Below, in pieces: positions 1-7,186 of a stretch of 37,310 nucleotides of DNA. Under the pieces are notes generated by a model. It saw only the letters and a list, made by a program, of their open reading frames with translations, searched no databases and was not told the origin of the DNA. Within the stretch, counting starts at the first letter, position 1, and each line of letters begins with the position of its first letter. The translations under genes were made by a program, and so were the position numbers. Origin of the DNA: Microbacterium yannicii (GTDB taxonomy: Bacteria; Actinomycetota; Actinomycetes; Actinomycetales; Microbacteriaceae); contig NZ_JAMXMB010000016.1 of the NCBI RefSeq assembly GCF_024055635.1, forward strand, positions 1-37,310, read 5' to 3'.

Positions 1-41
1 CGCCAGGGCCCTTCGCCGTTCCGGGGGACGGATGCCGCGAC

Positions 42-707
42 TCAGTACTGCGTCGTCAGCCCCGTGTCCGTGGTGCCGGTCGTACCTGTGGTGCCGGCGG
101 CGCCGGTCGTGCCGGTGGATCCGCCGCTCGGAGCCACGTTCTCCTTGACCCGCTCGGCGGTGCTCTGGGCCTCCTCCTTGACGGTCTCGGCGGAGGCGGC
201 GGCCGAATCCTTAACCTGGTTGACGGCGTCCTTCGCCGGCTCCTTGAGGTTCTGCGCCACGTCCTGCGCGGCATCCTTCGCCTTGTCCATCGCCTTGTCG
301 ACGAGCGGCTGCGCCTGGTCGCGCAGCTGGGTGCTCCAGCGCTTCTCGGCGTCCGTCGGCGGGATGAGGCTCGCGACGAGGAAGCCGACCCCAGCGGCGA
401 GGAGGCCGACCACGAGCGGGGTGCCCTGCGTGGTCTGCCGGGCCTTGTTCGGCAGGTCCTTGACCGCATCGCCGGCCGCGCCGAGCTTGTCGCCCACCGT
501 GTGGCCGGCCGAGGATGCCGAGTCGCCGATGTCGTCGGCGGCTCCCATCACGCGGCCCTTGACGTCGCCGAGCACCTGCCGGACCCGCGTCTTCTGCCGT
601 TCCATGATCTTCGGGGGCGAGACCTTGTCGGCGAGTGCGTCCACATCCCGGCCCAGTTCGTCGCGCGTCACCTCGATATCGGCGCGGATCTGATCTGCGT
701 TGCTCAT
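42..707 (-). CDS. DUF3618 domain membrane protein
   Basis: This 221-residue protein opens with MSNADQIRADIEVTRDELG, the typical N-terminus of the DUF3618 family. That family consists of small actinobacterial membrane proteins of unproven function, often next to holin-like genes. A helical, basic region is followed by one membrane segment (GTPLVVGLLAAGVGFLVASL, around residues 95-115). Next come amphipathic Lys/Asp/Ala-rich repeats resembling LEA/apolipoprotein-type helices, and a Gly/Thr low-complexity tail. The ATG at 707 is chosen because AGGAG lies 7 nt upstream. A longer frame exists but its extra residues are Arg-rich shadow sequence. The start shares one base with the stop of the upstream holin-family gene (TAATG), so the two are translationally coupled. 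An envelope stress role is inferred from family context only. Confidence 0.85.
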   Translation of the reverse strand: MSNADQIRADIEVTRDELGRDVDALADKVSPPKIMERQKTRVRQVLGDVKGRVMGAADDIGDSASSAGHTVGDKLGAAGDAVKDLPNKARQTTQGTPLVVGLLAAGVGFLVASLIPPTDAEKRWSTQLRDQAQPLVDKAMDKAKDAAQDVAQNLKEPAKDAVNQVKDSAAASAETVKEEAQSTAERVKENVAPSGGSTGTTGAAGTTGTTGTTDTGLTTQY

Positions 708-1126
708 TATCGGTTCTCCTGATTTCTCTTGAGCGCGTCGGGGATCTCCTTGACGGTCTCGACCGTCTTCGGCGCCCCCTGCACGGTCTTCAGCCGGCTC
801 CGGCCGACGGCGAAGAGGATTGCGGCGATGATGGCCCAGATGACGGCCACGATCACCGCCGACCAGCCGAGGCTGTCGATGAGGTCGCCGAGGCCCCACC
901 AGAGCGCGATGCTGAGGAACAGCACCGCCATCGCGCCGGCGTATCCCGCGCCTCCCATGAGGCCCGCGCCCTTGCCGGCGCGCTTGGCCGACTCCGACAG
1001 CTCGGCCTTCGCGAGCTCGAGCTCCTTGCGCATGAGCTCCGACAGGTCACGCGAGACCTCGCCGACCAGGTCGCCCAGCGATGTCTCGGCCGCCTTCTGC
1101 TGAGACGGCGTGGGCATATCCGTCAT
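707..1126 (-). CDS. phage holin family protein (actinobacterial holin-X type)
   Basis: This 139-residue protein has an amphipathic N-terminal helix (SLGDLVGEVSRDLSELMRKE), then two hydrophobic segments (about residues 60-80 and 88-112), and a short basic/acidic tail. The layout matches the holin-X/DUF1469 family of small cellular membrane proteins, which despite the name are usually not phage genes. The start at 1126 is preceded by GGAGAGG with 7 nt spacing. An ATG nine codons further upstream has no such site. The start overlaps the stop of the upstream gene by 4 nt (ATGA), and the stop overlaps the DUF3618 start. This is therefore the middle gene of a coupled three-gene operon. No phage genes are nearby, so lysis is unlikely. 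Confidence 0.82.
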   Translation of the reverse strand: MTDMPTPSQQKAAETSLGDLVGEVSRDLSELMRKELELAKAELSESAKRAGKGAGLMGGAGYAGAMAVLFLSIALWWGLGDLIDSLGWSAVIVAVIWAIIAAILFAVGRSRLKTVQGAPKTVETVKEIPDALKRNQENR

Positions 1127-1908
1127 CGTCGTGCCTCTCCTGTCGCAGACCACTCGTCCTGCGCTGCGCCCGTCACCTCAGGCTCTGCGCCCGCCGTCAG
1201 CGGGTCGCCCGAGAGGGCGTCGCCGATGGGCGTGTCACCCTCGTAGCCCGTCGCTCCCAGCGTGCCGGCACCGGCAGCCGTGCCACCGAGGCCGGCGGAG
1301 GTGCCGCCTGCGACCGTCGGCGAGGACGTGGCGAGGGCCGGCCGCGCGCCACCGGAGGCGCCGGACGTTCCGCCGGTGGTCCGGTTGTCGCGGGAGTCGG
1401 CGACGAGAGCGCGGGTGATGCGACCCGCGACGAGGCCTACTCCGACCGCGATGGCGAGGAAGGCGCCCGTGCGCCGACGGGCGAAGGTCCGGACCTCGTA
1501 GACCACATCGGCAGGTTCTCGCTGCTCCAGCCAGTCGGCGACGCGGCGCGTCTGCTCGCCGACGGCGCGCACGGCGTTCGTCGCCGCTCCGGAGCCGGTC
1601 GCCGTGCCGTCAGCCAGCCCGGAGAGCTCGTCGCTCGTGCTGCGCAGGGCGTCCGCGGCGCGGCGCTGCTGGGTCGAGGCCTGGTCCGACAACTGCGCGC
1701 GGGTCTCGTACAGGAAGCCGCGAGCGGCGTCCTTCGCGTCGTGGGCGACGTCCTTCGCCTCTTCGCCGGCGACGCCGGCGACATACATGGCACCTGCGTC
1801 CACCTCGGCGACGGTCTCGACCGCGCGCTCCTTGACGTCGCTCGAGCCTGTGCTCTGGCCCGTGGCCGTGCTCTGGTTCCCATACGGATCGGTGTCGTAA
1901 GTCGACAT
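1123..1908 (-). CDS. hypothetical membrane-associated protein, first gene of the DUF3618 operon
   Basis: This 261-residue protein begins MSTYDTDPYGNQ and I do not recognise a named family. An Ala/Asp/Glu-rich helical region (residues 25-130) is followed by a basic stretch (RTFARRRTG), one hydrophobic segment (AFLAIAVGVGLVAGRIT) and a Gly/Thr/Ala-rich tail. Heavy use of A, K/R, D and E in helical register resembles LEA-like or coiled-coil envelope proteins and the C-terminal half of the DUF3618 protein. GAGGAGGAG lies immediately before the ATG at 1908, so the start is well supported. The stop overlaps the holin-family start as ATGA. It probably acts at the inner face of the membrane with its two operon partners. 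Confidence 0.75.
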   Translation of the reverse strand: MSTYDTDPYGNQSTATGQSTGSSDVKERAVETVAEVDAGAMYVAGVAGEEAKDVAHDAKDAARGFLYETRAQLSDQASTQQRRAADALRSTSDELSGLADGTATGSGAATNAVRAVGEQTRRVADWLEQREPADVVYEVRTFARRRTGAFLAIAVGVGLVAGRITRALVADSRDNRTTGGTSGASGGARPALATSSPTVAGGTSAGLGGTAAGAGTLGATGYEGDTPIGDALSGDPLTAGAEPEVTGAAQDEWSATGEARR

Positions 1909-2147
1909 GCTCCTCCTCCACTCTCACGTGCGGCGTCGCCTGGCGTTGTGCCGGGCCTGGGGTTCCGCCGTGGTGCAGACAACCGTCCGTCAATCGGCGC
2001 AATGCAGAGAGGGGGTCGCAGTCCGCGCGGCGGGAGTGTATATTGCTCCGCCCCGAATCCCGCCCAGCACGGCGCATCTTCCGCGGCGTGTATCGAGCTC
2101 ATCGAGCCGTTGCGGCTTACCGTTGATGACGGAGGTTGGGGGGCCCC
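1909..2147. promoter_or_regulatory. divergent intergenic region
   Basis: These 239 nt separate the minus-strand DUF3618 operon from the plus-strand gene at 2148. I see no gene in it. The only AT-rich patch is TGTATATTG around 2037-2045. It gives a -10-like TATATT on the plus strand and TATACA on the minus strand, so either or both divergent promoters could sit there. No convincing -35 box was found. This is weak evidence and the call is tentative. Confidence 0.35.
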
Positions 2148-2762
2148 ATGGCGCGGATCGGCGGTCGCAACGCGTGGATCGCCGTGCCCGCAGGGATCCT
2201 GTGCGCCGCCGTCGTGGGCACGCTGGTGTGGCTGTCGCTGCCGATGCTGCCGGTGACCGTCGCGTGGGTGGGTGACACGCTGCGCAACGCCACGGCGCCG
2301 GAGCCGCGAGCGACGCCTCGAGAGACGCCCGCGCAGACGGCGGCGGACGGCGGCGCGATCGACTGCCGGACGCTCTACGCCGACGACCTGTGGAACGAGC
2401 TCACCTGGCGTGCCGGCTCGCTCCTCGGTCAGTCCCAGGTGCCGCCGGCGACGACCGCCACGTCGTTCGCCGACGCGGCGGCGCCCCAGGTGCTGGTGAC
2501 CTGCACGTGGCGGTTCGAGACCGGCGGGATCGTCACGACGCTGGCGAAGGTCGACACGGCAGCCTCCTCCATCGCGGAGGCCGCCCTCTCGGGCGAAGGT
2601 TTCGCATGCGAGGTCGCCGGCGGTGCGACCGTGTGCACGCGCACGCAGGGCGGGGTGCGCGAGGAGCACACCCTTCGCGACGGACTCTGGCTCGTCAGCG
2701 TCGAGACCCAGTGGCACCCCGAGGATTACGGGTCTCGGCTCGACCGGAGCGTGTGGGGCTGA
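2148..2762 (+). CDS. membrane-anchored four-cysteine extracytoplasmic protein
   Basis: This 204-residue protein has a short basic N-terminus, one membrane segment (about residues 9-32) and a Pro/Thr linker, then an extracytoplasmic domain of about 140 residues. The domain has four cysteines in the order DCRTLY, VTCTW, and a CxxxxxxxxC pair (FACEV...TVCTR). The lipoprotein encoded convergently at 2778-3395 has the same Cys order, the same C-W pair and the same spacing, so the two are probably diverged paralogues. I do not recognise a named function. The ATG at 2148 is preferred over an in-frame TTG at 2136 because GGAGG (2131-2135) abuts the TTG. The ATG sits 12 nt from it, which is a little far. 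Only 15 nt separate its stop from the convergent gene. Confidence 0.72.
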   Translation: MARIGGRNAWIAVPAGILCAAVVGTLVWLSLPMLPVTVAWVGDTLRNATAPEPRATPRETPAQTAADGGAIDCRTLYADDLWNELTWRAGSLLGQSQVPPATTATSFADAAAPQVLVTCTWRFETGGIVTTLAKVDTAASSIAEAALSGEGFACEVAGGATVCTRTQGGVREEHTLRDGLWLVSVETQWHPEDYGSRLDRSVWG

Positions 2763-2777
2763 TCCGACCGGCCCGGT

Positions 2778-3395
2778 TCAGCCGAAGATCCCTGCGACGA
2801 CCGCGGCCGTGTAGCCGTTGGGCGCGAGGTTCGAGTACGCGGTGTCGATCAGGATGTCGTCGCGCCAGAACAGCGTGCGGCCGTCGGTGACGGGGTACGT
2901 CGGGTTCTGCCAGGTCTTCTCGCAGCGAGTGCCGCCGTCCGGGGTGTAGCAGGTGTAGCCCTCGTCGACGACGAGCTTGTTGAGCATCTCGAGCGCCGGC
3001 CCTCGAGACATGTAGCTGATGGTGGTGACGAGCCCTGTGGTGTCGGCGGCCGGATCGCGCCAGACGCAGATGAGGCCGCCGTCGGGCTGCGGGCCGGACG
3101 ATCCGAAGGCGGGATCGTTCAGCGGCGTGCCGTCGAGCTGGGCCAGCACGTCGGCGGTCAGGATCGCGCGACAGTCGTCGGGGATGTCTGCGAGCGCGGT
3201 GGGCGACGGTGTCGGGGTGGGCGTCCCCGAGGCGTGCGCGGAGGGTGTCGGCGTGTAGGTGAACCCGTCGCCGGAGGGGGCGTCGTCGGGGGCGCACGCC
3301 GTCACGACGGCGAGTGCGAGGAGGACGGATGCCGCGGCCGCCGCCCGCCGCGTCGTGCGGGCCGGCAGGGGGACGCGTGTCGCGGGCGATGGCAT
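2778..3395 (-). CDS. lipoprotein, four-cysteine paralogue of the convergent gene
   Basis: This 205-residue protein has a lipoprotein signal: basic n-region (PARTTRR), hydrophobic core (AAAAASVLLALAVV) and lipobox VTAC with the acylated Cys at about residue 34. A Pro/Thr-rich spacer (TPTPSAHASGTPTPTPSPT) leads into the mature domain. Its cysteines are DDCRA, LICVW and CxxxxxxxxC (YTCYT...TRCEK), matching the gene at 2148-2762. The start at 3395 is chosen because it gives a normal-length signal. A TACCCT box ends 6 nt before the ATG and there is no Shine-Dalgarno, which suggests leaderless translation. Function is unknown; an extracytoplasmic binding or redox-stable structural domain is possible. 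Confidence 0.75.
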   Translation of the reverse strand: MPSPATRVPLPARTTRRAAAAASVLLALAVVTACAPDDAPSGDGFTYTPTPSAHASGTPTPTPSPTALADIPDDCRAILTADVLAQLDGTPLNDPAFGSSGPQPDGGLICVWRDPAADTTGLVTTISYMSRGPALEMLNKLVVDEGYTCYTPDGGTRCEKTWQNPTYPVTDGRTLFWRDDILIDTAYSNLAPNGYTAAVVAGIFG

Positions 3396-3401
3396 GGGCC
3401 C

Positions 3402-3407
3402 AGGGTA
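3402..3407 (-). promoter_or_regulatory. leaderless -10 box (TACCCT)
   Basis: On the minus strand TACCCT (TANNNT) is followed by GGGCCC and then the ATG of the lipoprotein gene. Transcription would start at or next to the A of ATG. No Shine-Dalgarno is present, as expected for a leaderless actinobacterial mRNA. No clear -35 was found. Confidence 0.5.
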
Positions 3408-3570
3408 GTGCGGCGGCGCGCCCCGGACCCCCGCGCAGCGCCGCGTGGCTCGGGGTCCCGGCGTCTCGCGACGTCGGCGCCGGATTATCCCGGCATGCCT
3501 GCGCGTCATGCGGGGGCGCGCGGGCTACTCTGCCACTGCAGGGACTGGCCCTGCGTGAGGAGTGCCTGCG

Positions 3571-4599
3571 ATGAGTGACCCCAAGTCGTCCTACGGCGAA
3601 CCCGTCGAAGAGCCCCACGGCGTCGACGACGTCGTCGGTCGAGCGAACGAAGGTCTCGCCGAGGCAGAGGCGGCCCGCCGTGACGCGGTCGACGCCGAGA
3701 CCACCTCCGCAGATGCTCCGGCCGCCGTGGAGACGCCGCACGACGCGGCTCGTGGTCTGGCGGATCGGGCCACCGCAGACCGGTCCACCGCCGAGCCCGC
3801 AGACGTTGCGGCCGACGAGATCGTCCAGCCCGCGACCGCCGCTCCTGCCGAGGCGGAGCCCGACCCCTGGGCATCGCCGGAGGCGGCATCCCTGGACTAC
3901 GCGTCGACAGCGGCACCCGTGGCCGCCGACGACGCACCCACCGTCGTGGCAGCGCCTGTCGTCGCCCCGAGCGAGCCCGTGGTCGCCGAGCCGGTCGTCG
4001 CCGAGCCCGCGGTGGTGGCCGCTGCCGCTCCGCAGCCCATCTTCGTGCAGGCGCCCGAGGCGCCCCGCCCGCGAGGCAACCGTGCGGCCGCCGGCGCCAT
4101 CGGACTTCTCGCCGCGCTCGCGTTCGCGGTGCTGTACCTGGCGGTCTGGCTCGGTGTCGACGCCATCGAGGGCGACGTGACCGGCGAGAACGTCGGGACG
4201 ACCGTCCTCGGCGCACTGTCGACGTGGTCGCTCTGGGTGCCCGTCGTCGTCTTCTTCTTCGCGTTCTGGCTGCTCGGGGCGATCATCAACCGCGGCCGCT
4301 GGGGCGCGTGGGTGATCCTGGGCATCCTCGTCGGCATCGCCGCCTACGGCGGGCACATCCTCGGAGCCCTCTTCCAGGCGCCCTTCTGGGAGCTCACCGC
4401 CAGCCAAGGCGGCGACCTCGCCGAGGCCGAGCTGCTCACGCCGCTGGCGATCGCCGCGTTCGTCATCGGCCGCGAATTGACCATCTGGTTCGGCGCGTGG
4501 GCCGCCGCGCGCGCGGCGCGCGTCACCGAGCTCAACATCGAGGCGCAGCGCGAGTACGAGCGCACGCTCGAGGCCGGCCCCCAGCTGGTCCGCGCCTAG
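3571..4599 (+). CDS. membrane protein with long acidic Pro/Ala-rich cytoplasmic N-terminus
   Basis: This 342-residue protein is not recognised as a named family. Residues 1 to about 165 are acidic, Ala/Pro/Val-rich and probably disordered, with short repeats (PVVAEPVVAEPAVVA). Four membrane segments follow (about residues 172-195, 222-242, 250-272 and 287-308), with a short amphipathic C-terminus (NIEAQREYERTLEAG). The ATG at 3571 is chosen because GAGGAG (3557-3562) sits 8 nt upstream. A GTG at 3562 overlaps that site and is unlikely. A -10-like TACTCT at 3526-3531 suggests its own promoter with a leader of about 35 nt. The topology would place both ends in the cytoplasm. Confidence 0.78.
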   Translation: MSDPKSSYGEPVEEPHGVDDVVGRANEGLAEAEAARRDAVDAETTSADAPAAVETPHDAARGLADRATADRSTAEPADVAADEIVQPATAAPAEAEPDPWASPEAASLDYASTAAPVAADDAPTVVAAPVVAPSEPVVAEPVVAEPAVVAAAAPQPIFVQAPEAPRPRGNRAAAGAIGLLAALAFAVLYLAVWLGVDAIEGDVTGENVGTTVLGALSTWSLWVPVVVFFFAFWLLGAIINRGRWGAWVILGILVGIAAYGGHILGALFQAPFWELTASQGGDLAEAELLTPLAIAAFVIGRELTIWFGAWAAARAARVTELNIEAQREYERTLEAGPQLVRA

Positions 4600-4630
4600 C
4601 CGGACCCCGCCCGAGGAGCCGGCCGCGACG

Positions 4631-4636
4631 TAGGCT
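4631..4636 (+). promoter_or_regulatory. leaderless -10 box (TAGGCT)
   Basis: TAGGCT is followed by GGCGCC and the ATG at 4643. The 6-nt gap is the same as upstream of the lipoprotein gene, and there is no Shine-Dalgarno. This fits leaderless transcription starting at the start codon. Confidence 0.6.
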
Positions 4637-4642
4637 GGCGCC

Positions 4643-5173
4643 ATGGCCGGTGACGGGGCGGACGCAGGGTCGGCGGGTCCGGTGCGCCCGCCGATCGCGC
4701 TGGCATTCGCGACGATCGGCTTCATCGCGTTGACGATCTGCGGCCTGGGGATCACCAGCCTGGTGACCGGCGAGGACGTGATCGCGACGCCCGGTCTCGG
4801 GCAGATCCCCGGTGCAGCCGGCGTTGTCTGCGCGACACTGGCCTTCGCCGGCGGACTCTGGGCCGCGATCGCCCGGACGGGTATCGCCTCGGGATCTGCC
4901 GGCGGCGCCGGGGCGCGGCATCCGTCGTACTGGGGCGCCGCGTGGACGACGGCCGCTGCCTTCATCGCGTACGTCGGAGGGGTGTGGTTCGCGGCGCTGT
5001 TCACGGGCACCGACCTGGCGGTCGCGACCGCGGTCGCCGGACGCCTGGCCACCTCGTGGTTCGGAGTCGTCGTCGCGGCGGCCGCCTTCGTGGCGGCGTG
5101 GAGCGGGATCGCCCTCGTGCGCACGCATGCGCATCGCCCGCGGTGGCCGTGGGAGGACGACTTCGACGAATGA
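4643..5173 (+). CDS. four-helix membrane protein of unknown function
   Basis: This 176-residue protein has four predicted membrane segments (about residues 17-40, 56-78, 97-120 and 135-158) and an acidic, aromatic C-terminal tail (PRWPWEDDFDE). I recall similar short membrane proteins with this tail from Microbacteriaceae, but no function is known to me. The ATG at 4643 is supported by the TAGGCT leaderless promoter and by the lack of any upstream Shine-Dalgarno. It stands alone transcriptionally, 43 nt after the preceding stop and about 70 nt before the next start. Confidence 0.75.
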   Translation: MAGDGADAGSAGPVRPPIALAFATIGFIALTICGLGITSLVTGEDVIATPGLGQIPGAAGVVCATLAFAGGLWAAIARTGIASGSAGGAGARHPSYWGAAWTTAAAFIAYVGGVWFAALFTGTDLAVATAVAGRLATSWFGVVVAAAAFVAAWSGIALVRTHAHRPRWPWEDDFDE

Positions 5174-5229
5174 GCGGCGCGCCGCCGCGGAAATCCGCGC
5201 TGATCCGGGCGTGAACGGATGCCGGGTAC

Positions 5230-5235
5230 TAGCGT
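5230..5235 (+). promoter_or_regulatory. leaderless -10 box (TAGCGT)
   Basis: TAGCGT is followed by 7 nt and the GTG at 5243. It is the third TANNNT box placed 6-7 nt before a start codon within 2 kb. It supports the GTG start over the in-frame ATG at 5219, which lies upstream of the box. Confidence 0.55.
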
Positions 5236-5242
5236 TGACCGG

Positions 5243-5911
5243 GTGGAGCGGTCGCTCGAGACCCAGGTCAGCCAGGCGGTGGACGCCTGGCTCGCGTGGT
5301 TGCCGCGGTGGGAGCCCGCGACACACCGGGGCCGGACGGCACCGTGCCGGCGCTGCTTCGGATCGCCGGTGCTGTCGGCCGCCGGGCTCGGCGCCGACGT
5401 CCCGCACGGGGTGCAGCACGGACTGTCGACGCGGATCAAGACGATCGTCGACCGCTCGGTGGCCGAGTACACGGCGCTGAATCTGCCGATGCTGCAGGCC
5501 GAGCTCGATCAGCAGGCGGCCCGCAACCGCGCGCGCAGCTATCGTCCGGGCGAGGGCCTCGACCCCGAGTTCGAGGGCCTGCCGCTGGATCCGGAGCCGG
5601 TGCCCGGCGCGCCGTTCCTCTTCACGATCGCGGGTCTCGCCGAGGAGGCCGACGCGCACGTCCCCGACCTGCCGCCCCTGACCGACGAGGCGAAGGCCGC
5701 TCTCCGCCAGGAGGTCGGCCTGGCCGACGACTACGCGAACATGGTCGGTCGCGAGGTGTGCACGATCCTGCTGCACCATCGCCTGCGCATCCAGGCCGCG
5801 GTGGGCGAGTTCGTCGAGCCGCAGATCGAGGCGATGCTCGCCGATCTCACGAAGTCGCTCGACGCCCCGTTCGACCCGCACGATCCCGGAGACGCCGACC
5901 GCCTCGAGTGA
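5243..5911 (+). CDS. hypothetical cytoplasmic protein with N-terminal CxxC
   Basis: This 222-residue soluble protein is not recognised. A Trp-rich amphipathic start (AVDAWLAWLPRW) is followed by a CRRC motif (around residue 31). A helical region rich in Asp, Glu, Leu and Pro follows, with conserved-looking stretches (LPPLTDEAKAALRQEVGLAD and GREVCTILLHHRLRIQ). There is no signal peptide or membrane segment. The GTG at 5243 is chosen because a TAGCGT box ends 7 nt upstream; the ATG at 5219 would sit ahead of the predicted transcript start. It lies about 130 nt before the kinase operon, in the same direction. Whether it works with that operon is unknown. The CxxC could bind metal, but no second pair is visible. 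Confidence 0.7.
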   Translation: MERSLETQVSQAVDAWLAWLPRWEPATHRGRTAPCRRCFGSPVLSAAGLGADVPHGVQHGLSTRIKTIVDRSVAEYTALNLPMLQAELDQQAARNRARSYRPGEGLDPEFEGLPLDPEPVPGAPFLFTIAGLAEEADAHVPDLPPLTDEAKAALRQEVGLADDYANMVGREVCTILLHHRLRIQAAVGEFVEPQIEAMLADLTKSLDAPFDPHDPGDADRLE

Positions 5912-5965
5912 GCCCGGGCGGCGGGCCGACGCAGCGATTGTGCGGCGGGTTCTCAGAGGTGGTTT

Positions 5966-5974
5966 TGCTAGCAT
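5966..5974 (+). promoter_or_regulatory. extended -10 promoter for the kinase/type VII-like operon
   Basis: The sequence TGCTAGCAT has an extended -10 TG plus TAGCAT (TANNNT). It gives a leader of about 60 nt before the kinase start. The -35 is poor (GGGTTC at 5947-5952, 16-nt spacing), as is common with extended -10 promoters. This is the only good candidate in the 129-nt gap and would drive the 20-kb operon. Confidence 0.5.
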
Positions 5975-6040
5975 GGCCAGGTTTGTTGCCTTCACGAGGG
6001 CAAGGGGTCGGATCGCGGTAACGAACTCTGGGGAGGTGTG

Positions 6041-7186
6041 GTGGCCACACGGCTTCCCTCGGCGCCCCCGATCCTCCCCGGGCTGGCCTATATCCGCCCG
6101 CTCGGCTCCGGCGGATTCGCCGATGTCTTCCTGTACGAGCAGGACATGCCCCGTCGCAACGTGGCTGTCAAGGTCATGCCGAGCGACGTGCGCGACCCCG
6201 AGCTGCGGCGCATGTTCAACGCCGAAGCTGACGTGCTGGCGCATCTGTCGGCTCACCCCTCGATCGTCACGGTCTACCAGGCGAGCGTCTCGGCCGACGG
6301 ACGACCGTACATCGTCATGGAGTACTGCCCGGATTCCCTCGCACAGCGCTATCGGGTCGAGCGCATCCCCGTCGAGGAGGTGCTCGCGATCGGCGTGCGC
6401 ATGGCGAGCGCGCTCGAGTCCGCGCATCGCGCCGGGCTCATCCATCGCGACGTCAAGCCCAGCAACATCCTCATCACGACATTCGGCACCCCGGTGCTCG
6501 CCGACTTCGGCATCTCGGCCTCCTTGCAGCGCAAGAGCGGCGGCGAGGTGCTCGCCATGTCGATCCCGTGGAGCTCGCCGGAGGTCATCGCCGAGCAGAC
6601 GAGCGGCACGGTCACGAGCGAGGTGTGGAGTCTCGGCGCCACCATCTACTCCCTGCTCGCGGGCCACAGTCCGTTCGAGCGGCGTGAGCGCGGGCAGAAC
6701 ACCAAGGACCTGCTGCGGCGGCGTATCGGCCGGGCGACCTACGTCGAGATCCCGAGGTACGACGTGCCGATGGCCCTGCAGACGGTGCTGGCCACGGCGA
6801 TGAGCCGAGACCCGGCGCGCCGGTACGACTCCGCTCGGGCGTTCGGTGAGGCGCTGCGGAGCGTGCAGGCGGAGCTCGGGCTGTCGCCGACCCCCCTCGA
6901 GATCCCCAGCACGGAATGGACTCCGGCATCCGGACCCGTCGACTTCGCCGACTCCGGTCTGCGCGGTCCGGCCCGCTCCCGGGTCGAGCGCGACGTCACC
7001 CGCAAGTCACGCGCCGGCACCGGCGTCGCAGGCCTCGCCCGCGACGAGGACACCGAGATCTCGTCGCCCGTGCGTCGCCGCGGCAACGGCGGCCGGGCGC
7101 TGCCCTGGATCGTCGGCATCGGCGTCGGCCTCCTGGCGGGCGCGGGTGCGGTCGTGGTGACACTCGTCGCCGTCGGAGCGCTCTGA
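6041..7186 (+). CDS. membrane-anchored Ser/Thr protein kinase (Hanks type), no sensor domain
   Basis: This is a 381-residue kinase with canonical motifs: P-loop GSGGFADV (22-29), VAVKV with the ATP-binding Lys44, HRDVKPSN (catalytic D137) and DFG at D155. The P+1 segment reads IPWSSPEV rather than the usual Y-x-APE. A juxtamembrane linker carries DEDTEISSPVRRR (T338), matching phospho-Thr motifs in two other proteins of this operon. One hydrophobic segment (about 353-381) ends the protein, leaving no PASTA or other extracellular sensor. GTG at 6041 is preferred over GTG at 6038 because GGGGAGG ends 4-5 nt before it. The stop shares a base with the ATG of the giant Ig-like gene (TGATG), so that protein may supply the ectodomain. 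Likely substrates are the motif-bearing and FHA proteins downstream. Confidence 0.93.
   Translation: MATRLPSAPPILPGLAYIRPLGSGGFADVFLYEQDMPRRNVAVKVMPSDVRDPELRRMFNAEADVLAHLSAHPSIVTVYQASVSADGRPYIVMEYCPDSLAQRYRVERIPVEEVLAIGVRMASALESAHRAGLIHRDVKPSNILITTFGTPVLADFGISASLQRKSGGEVLAMSIPWSSPEVIAEQTSGTVTSEVWSLGATIYSLLAGHSPFERRERGQNTKDLLRRRIGRATYVEIPRYDVPMALQTVLATAMSRDPARRYDSARAFGEALRSVQAELGLSPTPLEIPSTEWTPASGPVDFADSGLRGPARSRVERDVTRKSRAGTGVAGLARDEDTEISSPVRRRGNGGRALPWIVGIGVGLLAGAGAVVVTLVAVGAL

Noticed and set aside
42..899. A longer DUF3618 protein starting at 899
   Set aside because: The extra 64 residues are Arg-rich and out of character. AGGAG and the TAATG overlap point to the start at 707.
707..1126. 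Phage lysis gene
   Set aside because: Holin-family similarity alone is not evidence of a prophage. There are no phage neighbours and the gene sits in a cellular DUF3618 operon.
2763..2777. A bidirectional terminator between the convergent four-cysteine genes
   Set aside because: ACCGGCCCGGT could pair, but the stem is 5 bp with a single-base centre, too weak to call.
2695..5472. A long minus-strand frame crossing four genes
   Set aside because: It spans genes on both strands and their intergenic gaps with unnatural composition, and no coherent protein family is visible.
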